A stretch of 22,466 nucleotides of DNA from a virus. Position 1 is the stretch's first letter; each line of letters begins with the position of its first letter. The stretch is taken from positions 1 to 22,466 of IMG/VR virus record IMGVR_UViG_3300007735_000490; one strand, written 5' to 3'. Both the position numbers and the translations under genes were made by a program. Below are positions 13,261 to 18,200 of the stretch, piece by piece. The notes under the pieces were generated by a model, which saw nothing but the letters and a program-made list of their open reading frames with translations, was not told where the DNA came from and made no database searches.

Positions 13261-13719
13261 ATGCAAGAAACAACAACACAGACCGAAGTAGCCACGGTAC
13301 AAGATGGCTTCCAATACAATGACGGTGGTCGTGCCTTGGCTGGATATAAAGGTCTAGCTCGTGATTGTGTGGCAAGAGCAGTCGCAATCGCTTGCGAGAT
13401 TCCTTACAAAGAGGCATACGAGACACTTGCAGATATAAACGAAAGCACCTCTGGCACTTGCTCTGCCAGAAGCGGAATCCAAACAAAATCCAAAGACTTC
13501 AAAAAGTTTATGAATAAACTTGGATGGAGGTGGACGCCAACAATGTTTGTTGGGCAAGGATGCAAAGTTCATTTACGCAAAGAAGAATTGCCAATGGGTA
13601 AAATCATTTGTGCTGTGTCTCGCCATTATGTTGCAGTAATTGATGGAGTAATTAACGACACCTACGATTCCACACGCAACGGCAATCGGTGTGTCTATGG
13701 ATATTGGAGCAAAGCTTAA
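13261..13719 (+). CDS. Papain-like (cysteine-protease fold) phage protein
   Basis: The frame also contains GTG 13255, but ATG 13261 is chosen (152 residues). The sequence has the conserved block YNDGGRALAGYKG (residues 19-31), then D-C36-V-A-R-A as a helix-capping Cys, later TPTMFVGQGCKVHL (92-105) and S-R-H122-YVAVIDGVINDTYD followed by GNRCVYGYW. Cys, then His preceding a strand, then Asn/Asp is the order of papain-like catalytic residues. I recall this as a recurrent phage protein of unknown role. Proteolysis is not shown. Its place as first gene after the strong promoter suggests early expression, possibly host takeover. Confidence 0.55.
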   Translation: MQETTTQTEVATVQDGFQYNDGGRALAGYKGLARDCVARAVAIACEIPYKEAYETLADINESTSGTCSARSGIQTKSKDFKKFMNKLGWRWTPTMFVGQGCKVHLRKEELPMGKIICAVSRHYVAVIDGVINDTYDSTRNGNRCVYGYWSKA

Positions 13720-13747
13720 CCCCAACCCAGAAAGGAAACCAAACCAA

Positions 13748-13834
13748 ATGAATAAAATCCTAATCGCATACATCATCGGCCTAATCGTAGGTGCTGGCTC
13801 AACCATTTTCATAGTTGAGCAACTCCTAAAATAA
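13748..13834 (+). CDS. Membrane microprotein (28 aa)
   Basis: ATG 13748 to TAA 13832-13834, with AAAGGA (13731-13736) upstream. The peptide is essentially one membrane helix (IAYIIGLIVGAGSTIFIV) with a short basic N-terminus MNK and a polar C-terminus EQLLK. It fills most of the gap between two clear genes. It may be a small inner-membrane peptide. The function is unknown and translation is unproven, but the ribosome site and fit in the gap favour it. Confidence 0.4.
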   Translation: MNKILIAYIIGLIVGAGSTIFIVEQLLK

Positions 13835-13873
13835 GTCTTTACACAACCCATAGAAATCCTCTATAAACAAACA

Positions 13874-14443
13874 ATGACATCCTTCCCACTCCCAGCAAGG
13901 CCAGTAGCTTCAGCCGTTCCAGCATCGCACAAAGAATTTGCCATAGGCACATCGATTGAGGGCAAACTGAATGGTTGGGCTGGCTGGTTCGACCAAGAGA
14001 CAAAGCAGGGCTACAACCGCCACGGCAAGTTCGCATCCAATCACAATCTAATGGCAGAGAGAATCATTGGTGCTGGCATCAAATCTCGCTTTGTTCATTG
14101 TGAAATAATGGGGCAGAGAACCAAGACTGGCAAAGGTACAATCGTAGTGATGGATGCCTTCGACCCCGCCAACCCCAAGCCCTACGCCGAGAGGATGAAG
14201 GAGATCGAACACTTGGAGGCCGTGACCTTTGATGTGCAACCCAACAAGCTCCTCCGCTTTGTTCGCCTTGCCCACCATAAGATCAATGCAATCTGGGAAG
14301 AGATGAACTTTCAAAACAATAAGGCTGGTGAAGTAATCTGGGAAGGCTTTGTGATGAAGGCTCTGGACGATGGTAAATATCCGTTCATCACCAACCCCAA
14401 CTACTGCTCACCCGCTTGGCAGAAACAGAGGATTCGATGGTGA
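13874..14443 (+). CDS. Compact ATP-dependent-ligase-type nucleotidyltransferase
   Basis: In 189 residues all motifs of the covalent nucleotidyltransferase core appear in order and spacing: motif I K31-L-N-G34 (normally KxDG, with K as the adenylated lysine); an acidic strand H75-C-E77-I-M; motif III V-M-D94-A-F-D97; motif IV E157-G-F-V-M-K162; and a motif V-like W182-Q-K184-x-R at the very C-terminus. That is a DNA/RNA ligase adenylation domain with no OB-fold domain after it, so the protein is much shorter than T4 or T7 ligase. It would seal nicks in DNA or RNA, or act on an unknown nucleotide end. The start at ATG 13874 has no strong Shine-Dalgarno. It overlaps the next start by seven bases. 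Confidence 0.65.
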   Translation: MTSFPLPARPVASAVPASHKEFAIGTSIEGKLNGWAGWFDQETKQGYNRHGKFASNHNLMAERIIGAGIKSRFVHCEIMGQRTKTGKGTIVVMDAFDPANPKPYAERMKEIEHLEAVTFDVQPNKLLRFVRLAHHKINAIWEEMNFQNNKAGEVIWEGFVMKALDDGKYPFITNPNYCSPAWQKQRIRW

Positions 14444-14655
14444 TTATTTTCCTAGTAGCTTTCTTTGGCCTTCTGATTCTGCAAGGGGTAAGGCTTTTTG
14501 CAAAGCACATCGACCAGCAGAACTACGAGCGAAGGCAGTTCTATTTGTATGTGGCCGCCGAGCTAGAAAAGATGGACAAGATCGTAGCTGAAGGCAACCA
14601 GCCAAAGCAACCAGAGCTAGTTTTACCTAGCAAGAATTGGGTTGGGAGAAACTAA
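14437..14655 (+). CDS. Single-pass membrane protein (72 aa)
   Basis: The frame opens at TTG 14416, but ATG 14437 (with AGAGG just upstream) is chosen. The product has an N-terminal membrane helix (VIIFLVAFFGLLILQGV, about 2-18) followed by a helix rich in charged residues (HIDQQNYERRQFYLYVAAEL) and a proline-rich tail. No family is recognised. Small membrane proteins in early or middle phage regions often act on host membranes or receptors, but nothing here shows that. Overlaps the ligase-type gene at its 5' end. Confidence 0.5.
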   Translation: MVIIFLVAFFGLLILQGVRLFAKHIDQQNYERRQFYLYVAAELEKMDKIVAEGNQPKQPELVLPSKNWVGRN

Positions 14656-14656
14656 A

Positions 14657-14986
14657 GTGAAGCTCACCCCATCTGCCAAGTTTGAACTTCTTTGGAAGAG
14701 TCTTGGGGGCGGGGAGCTAAAGAAGGAGCATAAGTTTGCGGAGGGCAGAAGGTTTCGATTTGATTACTATGTAGACTTCTTAACCTCTGGCATCGCCGTA
14801 GAATTGGAGGGCGGGATTTGGGTGCGTGGCCGCCATACGAATCCATCCGGATTTTTGAACGATATGGAAAAATACAATCTTGCCGCATCAATGGGCATTC
14901 TAGTTTTCCGTGTGCCATCCCACGATATAAGCACCAAGTGGCTTTCCCCAATAATTAAAACCATAAACGAAAGGACAAGCAAATGA
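14657..14986 (+). CDS. Endonuclease-like protein (PD-(D/E)XK-like pattern)
   Basis: GTG 14657 is preferred (GGGAG at 14644-14648) over TTG 14642, giving 109 residues. The core reads RFRFDYYVDFLTSGIAVELEGG in pieces: a strand with D, then E-L-E, then GIWVRGRHTNPSGFLNDMEKYN and a strand GILVFRV. A D, then ExE, then a conserved GRH...D..KYN segment is characteristic of small phage nuclease-like proteins resembling restriction-endonuclease-fold or Vsr-like enzymes. It may trim or resolve DNA during replication and recombination next to the annealing protein. Nuclease activity is inferred. Start and end overlap its neighbours (ATGA at 14983). Confidence 0.5.
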   Translation: MKLTPSAKFELLWKSLGGGELKKEHKFAEGRRFRFDYYVDFLTSGIAVELEGGIWVRGRHTNPSGFLNDMEKYNLAASMGILVFRVPSHDISTKWLSPIIKTINERTSK

Positions 14987-15213
14987 GTGAAGGATTGCCC
15001 ACATTCTGGTATGAAGAACCAGCCAATAAAAAATTACCAAATGAAACTACTGATGAGTGGGTAGTAAGAGTGTTTGGGGCTTTTCCAGATACCGAGTTCG
15101 ACCAGCGGAATGACTTTAGAAGTTTGAATTTGCCAGTCAGAGGAAGCAGAGAAGATCGTGAGTCGCTGGGTGACTACGACTACAACCAACAACCAATAAG
15201 GAGAATGAAATAA
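14983..15213 (+). CDS. Hypothetical protein (76 aa)
   Basis: ATGA overlaps the previous stop, and the stop TAA 15211-15213 overlaps the next ATG (TAATG). The product is acidic, with aromatic residues near the N-terminus (LPTFWYEE) and a disordered, Arg/Asp-rich C-terminal half (LPVRGSREDRESLGDYDYN). No motif is recognised. It may be a binding partner or regulator for the annealing protein encoded next. Confidence 0.45.
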   Translation: MSEGLPTFWYEEPANKKLPNETTDEWVVRVFGAFPDTEFDQRNDFRSLNLPVRGSREDRESLGDYDYNQQPIRRMK

Positions 15214-16046
15214 TGAGTGATAACCAATTAGTAATTCAGAACGGCAACGGAGTCTCAACCCACATTCGCCAAGCGACCGATGTGGCTGGGGCTTGTCGAG
15301 CCATAGTCAAAGAAACTTGCCAACGCATCGGCCAAAAGGATTATGTCCGTGTCGAAGGCTGGCAAGCAATCGCAGTCGCTCATGGATGCGTTGCATCGGC
15401 AAGAGATGTTGAGCGTCTCGAAGATGGCTATCGTTGCATCGGTGAAGTGAAGCGAATGGACAACGGCCAAGTAATCTCAAGTGCCGAGGGGTTCTTGGGT
15501 GATGACGAAAAGATGTGGTTTGAGCGGCCAACCTATGCGAAGAGGGCTATGGTTCAGACCAGAGCAATTAGCAGGGCTTGTCGTTCAGCATTCGCACATA
15601 TCGTTGTGCTAATCGATTCTAAATTGAGTACGACCCCGGCAGAGGAGATTCCACACGGCGGGTTCGAGGACATCAACCTTAACAAATACGAGGAAGCACC
15701 GAAGCCAGTAAAGCTAGATAAGGTTAAGTCTGACTCAATCAGTAAGGCAGACCTAGCAGACATCACGGCCAAGCTGAACGGAGTTGCGGTCAAGACCAAT
15801 GGTGGAGAGCCGAGGGATATGGAGTTGAAGTTCGGCAAGCACAAAGGCTCAACGCTACGGCAGATCGCCGCCTTTGGAAATAAAGGATTGGATTACCTTG
15901 AGTGGTTGTCCAAGCAAGACCTCAAACCGGGAGCAGATGGCAAGCCCTACAAGAACGACATCATTCGCAACGAGATCATAGCAGAGATTCTTGCGGAAGC
16001 AGATGCCATAGGGAAAGGAAATCCCAATGACGAAATCCCATTCTGA
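15213..16046 (+). CDS. ssDNA-annealing-type protein with DUF3820-like domain and SSB-type tail
   Basis: AAGGAG (15198-15203) precedes ATG 15213. The 277 residues comprise three parts. Residues about 20-140 contain QKDYVRVEGWQAIAVAHGC, ERPTYAKRAMVQTRAISRAC and AHIVVLID, a pattern I recall from phage recombination proteins (RAD52/Erf/RecT-like annealing proteins). Residues about 205-235 contain LKFGKHKGSTLRQIA and YLEWLSKQ, the DUF3820/exonuclease-X-type KFGKHKG domain. The extreme C-terminus is NDEIPF, almost the SSB tip DDDIPF that recruits DNA-repair enzymes. It would coat and anneal single-stranded DNA and recruit host enzymes. The annealing call is by pattern, not by search. Confidence 0.6.
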   Translation: MSDNQLVIQNGNGVSTHIRQATDVAGACRAIVKETCQRIGQKDYVRVEGWQAIAVAHGCVASARDVERLEDGYRCIGEVKRMDNGQVISSAEGFLGDDEKMWFERPTYAKRAMVQTRAISRACRSAFAHIVVLIDSKLSTTPAEEIPHGGFEDINLNKYEEAPKPVKLDKVKSDSISKADLADITAKLNGVAVKTNGGEPRDMELKFGKHKGSTLRQIAAFGNKGLDYLEWLSKQDLKPGADGKPYKNDIIRNEIIAEILAEADAIGKGNPNDEIPF

Positions 16047-16215
16047 CCAACTCCAAGACATCATTAACGATGCGATGAGCAAGGCCGCCTCTCTTGAAAG
16101 GGAGAGGTGTGCCGAACTTGTCCAGAAACTAGCCGATGGAACAGAAGATCAAGTTATCCAAGACATTCTCAATGAGGTTGTCGTAGCCATTCGGAGGCTT
16201 ACGGATGAGCGTTGA
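16027..16215 (+). CDS. Small helical protein (62 aa)
   Basis: ATG 16027 overlaps the end of the annealing-type gene by 20 bases in another frame, and its stop overlaps the next start at 16205. The product is helical and amphipathic (DQLQDIINDAMSKAASLERE, then VQKLADGTEDQVIQDILNE) and could form a coiled coil. No family recognised. The long N-terminal overlap means the first codons also encode the SSB-like tail of its neighbour. Confidence 0.45.
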   Translation: MTKSHSDQLQDIINDAMSKAASLERERCAELVQKLADGTEDQVIQDILNEVVVAIRRLTDER

Positions 16216-16423
16216 TGTTGATGTTCCAAGGGTCAAGTGGTCAATGCTTGAATGGAAAACACCAGAGGAGAAACCAAAGAACGATGAAAAAGTGCTTATG
16301 GATATTGGCGGTGAAGTGGCTGTCGGTCGTTTCGTTGATGGCTCGTTTGTGTCTCGAAGCTGGGGACATAGTGAGAACGATGTTCGGCTTTGGGCAAGCT
16401 GGCCGAAAGCACCCAAATGGTAA
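16205..16423 (+). CDS. DUF551-like small protein (72 aa)
   Basis: CGGAGG (16191-16196) precedes ATG 16205. The product has the pattern W..........P.....VLMDIGGEVAVGRFVDGSFV with a C-terminal VRLWASWPKAPKW, resembling the DUF551 type of phage protein that folds as a small beta unit of unknown role. The stop TAA 16421-16423 is overlapped by the next small gene (ATGGTAA). A longer frame starting at 16212 in another register is a shadow of this gene and is not annotated. Confidence 0.5.
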   Translation: MSVDVDVPRVKWSMLEWKTPEEKPKNDEKVLMDIGGEVAVGRFVDGSFVSRSWGHSENDVRLWASWPKAPKW

Positions 16424-16569
16424 CTTTCCTTTTGTCCATCGTGAAACTTTTGTGGGACTTGTTCCTAATAGGTTTAGGGTGCTTGTCTCTCTATCTAACC
16501 ATTCTGTTTGTGAGCGGAGTATTATGGGATTTAGGAAAAGACATTGTAGAAAGGATTAAAAAGAAATGA
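16417..16569 (+). CDS. Small membrane protein (50 aa)
   Basis: ATG 16417 to TGA 16567-16569, overlapping the previous stop and, as ATGA, the next start. The product has a long hydrophobic stretch, probably one or two membrane helices (about residues 2-42, with KLLWDLFLIGLGCLSL, then YLTILFVSGVLWDLG), and a basic C-terminus (ERIKKK), so the C-terminus is expected in the cytoplasm. No family recognised. Its precise overlaps at both ends and the strong membrane character are the evidence for translation. Confidence 0.5.
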   Translation: MVTFLLSIVKLLWDLFLIGLGCLSLYLTILFVSGVLWDLGKDIVERIKKK

Positions 16570-16775
16570 GCGTTAAAAGATTAAAACTGGTGGACGAGTT
16601 CCACGCAATCGTATCAAAGAGGCTGAAGGAATTGTTCAAGGACTTTGATCACGCCAAGCGTGAGAATTACAAAGACATTATCAGTCACCTCGACTACTCA
16701 CATCGTATCACTAAAGAGCTATTAGATAGGGCAAAGAAATACCAGAAGCGTGATATGGAGGACAAAAAGAAATGA
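16566..16775 (+). CDS. Small basic helical protein (69 aa)
   Basis: ATGA overlap with the membrane-protein gene and again with the replication-initiator gene (ATGA at 16772). The product is Lys/Arg/Glu-rich and helical (VSKRLKELFKDFDHAKRENY, then RITKELLDRAKKYQKRDME). Position directly ahead of the initiator suggests a role in DNA replication, but no family or motif is recognised. Confidence 0.45.
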   Translation: MSVKRLKLVDEFHAIVSKRLKELFKDFDHAKRENYKDIISHLDYSHRITKELLDRAKKYQKRDMEDKKK

Positions 16776-17536
16776 GGAGGGATAGCTTCTGGTTTCCCTT
16801 TGAACCTAACCGATGGCTTTCAAACGAAAAGCTGGCCTTGGTGAGTCTTGCCTCTAAAGGGCTATGGATTCACTTGGTATGCCTTATGTATAAGGCCAAC
16901 GCCGGCGGTAAGCTAACCATCAACGGAAACGCCCCAACCCCAGAACAGATTAGCAGAATGGTTGGGCAAGATGCCAAGCCTTTACTGCAAGAGCTTGAGG
17001 TTGCAGGGGTTTATGAGCTAAAGGATGGGGCAATCTATCACGGAGGAGTAGCCTCTGGATTGGCAAAGATGGAGGAAAGATCGGCTGGATATGCACGAAG
17101 GATGACCCATAGATGTACCATAGATGCACCATCTATGAACCATCTATGCACCAAAGATGAACCATCTATTGTATATAATAATAGTAATAGTAATAGTAAC
17201 AATAATAGTAAGACCAATAACAAGAAAGAGAGAGAGGGCTTACGCCCCACGCTCGCTGAATGGATTGCCTTTGCTAAAGAGATTGGGTGGAGGCAGACGG
17301 ATGCAGAGTCGGCTTTTGATTACTACCAGAGCAACGGATGGAGGGTCGGAGGCAAAGCACCAGTTAAAGATTGGCAAGCGTGTGCCAGAAATTGTCAGCG
17401 TAGGAGCAACCAACAACCAAAAGGAAACAACCAACCAATGAAGAAACCAATCAAATCGGGGTGCGAATCCCCTCCAACCTATAAATTAGCTGGCTTTAGC
17501 ACTCACGGAGAGTGGGTAGAAGCGGGGTGTCCGTGA
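16772..17536 (+). CDS. Replication initiator-like protein carrying a candidate origin
   Basis: The 254 residues have two domains joined by a disordered linker. The N-terminal part (about 1-90) has the winged-helix block WLSNEKLALVSLASKGLWIHL, then LTINGNAPTPEQISRMVG and LLQELEVAGVYEL, typical of phage replication-initiator N-termini that bind origin DNA. Residues 134-150 form an Asn/Ser-rich linker. The C-terminal part (about 155-254) is helical with WIAFAKEIGW and AFDYYQSNGWRVGG, the type of domain that recruits a helicase loader. Six iterons (17105-17171) lie inside the gene between the two domains, as in lambda O. No helicase or polymerase gene is seen, so it probably recruits host machinery. 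Confidence 0.65.
   Translation: MRRDSFWFPFEPNRWLSNEKLALVSLASKGLWIHLVCLMYKANAGGKLTINGNAPTPEQISRMVGQDAKPLLQELEVAGVYELKDGAIYHGGVASGLAKMEERSAGYARRMTHRCTIDAPSMNHLCTKDEPSIVYNNSNSNSNNNSKTNNKKEREGLRPTLAEWIAFAKEIGWRQTDAESAFDYYQSNGWRVGGKAPVKDWQACARNCQRRSNQQPKGNNQPMKKPIKSGCESPPTYKLAGFSTHGEWVEAGCP
17105..17171 (+). repeat. Six 11-bp tandem iterons (candidate replication origin)
   Basis: Units start at 17105 (12 bp, one extra C), 17117, 17128, 17139, 17150 and 17161. They read ACCCATAGATGT, ACCATAGATGC, ACCATCTATGA, ACCATCTATGC, ACCAAAGATGA, ACCATCTATTG. Consensus ACCAT(A/C)(G/T)ATG. The central 8-mer is CATAGATG in units 1-2 and its exact reverse complement CATCTATG in units 3-4, so the sites face each other. 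Units 5 and 6 are one mismatch from the core. An 11-bp period is about one helical turn and is not a multiple of three, so it is not explained by a repeated peptide. Confidence 0.75.
17172..17222 (+). other. A/T-rich tract beside the iterons (candidate unwinding element)
   Basis: Directly after the last iteron comes a stretch of repeated TAATAG/AATAG units, nearly free of G and C except within AGT and ACC codons. It encodes the Asn/Ser linker of the initiator. A/T-rich DNA beside iterons is what origin unwinding elements look like (compare the A+T-rich segment next to the lambda O sites). Function is inferred from the position. Confidence 0.5.
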
Positions 17537-17937
17537 TTGCCCACCCACAAGAGCTAGTTCTAGCGGCAACAATCCACCGGGTGAAGATGTGCGAGGACAA
17601 ATTGCGTGAATTTGAGCAAATGGTGACCACACTCACTTCTACAATGGCACAAAATCGAGCAGAATTGGCCTCACAAGGGCTTGAGAAGTTCGTTTTAGGG
17701 GTAACTACCCCCCTCGACATCCCAAAAGAGCTTGTTCCGACCTATGGAAAGGCTGGGGCAAGGCGAAATCGTGAGTATTCGACTGTTAAGAAGCGATGGA
17801 CGCTCTGGAAGCACCAACTAGAAAGCGGGATGTCGATGAGCGAGCTTGCGAAGGCTTGGGGAGTTCATAGAACAACAATTATGTTCGCCAAGAGCCGTAA
17901 CTTCATTGTTAGGAAAGCGAAAGGAGGCTCACGATGA
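17533..17937 (+). CDS. HTH-containing protein (134 aa)
   Basis: The frame has several GTG codons (17512, 17527, 17533). GTG 17533 is chosen because it overlaps the initiator stop as GTGA. The first half is helical (RVKMCEDKLREFEQMVTTL, a coiled-coil-like segment). The C-terminal third has a helix-turn-helix (MSELAKAWGVHRTTIMFAKS) preceded by a basic stretch (RRNREYSTVKKRWTLW). It may be a transcriptional regulator or a replication partner of the initiator. No named family. Its stop overlaps the next start (ATGA at 17934). Confidence 0.5.
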   Translation: MIAHPQELVLAATIHRVKMCEDKLREFEQMVTTLTSTMAQNRAELASQGLEKFVLGVTTPLDIPKELVPTYGKAGARRNREYSTVKKRWTLWKHQLESGMSMSELAKAWGVHRTTIMFAKSRNFIVRKAKGGSR

Positions 17938-18200
17938 TTGCGATGGTTGAAACAGAGCAGTTTGAGTTGCCTTTTATGAGGACAACACACCCAGTAAAGA
18001 CGGAAGGCCACGACCAGAACGCCAGAATCCTAGCCCACTTGCAATCTGGCCGAACACTAACGGCTCTGGAAGCGTTGGAGTGGTTCAAGTGCTTCCGACT
18101 GGCAAGCCGAGTGTGTGACTTGCGGAAGGCTGGTTATGATGTGCAGAAGCGAACCATCAAGACGAACAGCGGGAAAAGTGTAGCGGAGTATTATTTGTGA
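17934..18200 (+). CDS. Helix-turn-helix protein (HTH_39-like)
   Basis: The 88 residues contain QNARILAHLQSGRTLTALEA followed by LEWFKCFRLASRVCDLRKAGYDV and KRTIKTNSGKSVAEYYL. This arrangement (short first helices, L.S...DLR..GY.I recognition helix, and a beta wing) is typical of the HTH_39-type small phage DNA-binding proteins. It probably regulates transcription or modulates DNA access near the methyltransferase genes. ATGA overlap with the HTH gene before it and GTGA overlap with the methyltransferase start after it show tight coupling. Confidence 0.6.
   Translation: MIAMVETEQFELPFMRTTHPVKTEGHDQNARILAHLQSGRTLTALEALEWFKCFRLASRVCDLRKAGYDVQKRTIKTNSGKSVAEYYL

Noticed and set aside
16212-16559. 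115-codon frame overlapping the DUF551-like gene
   Set aside because: It lies out of frame over two better-supported overlapping genes (16205 and 16417), with a biased, Cys/Arg-rich translation and no ribosome site.
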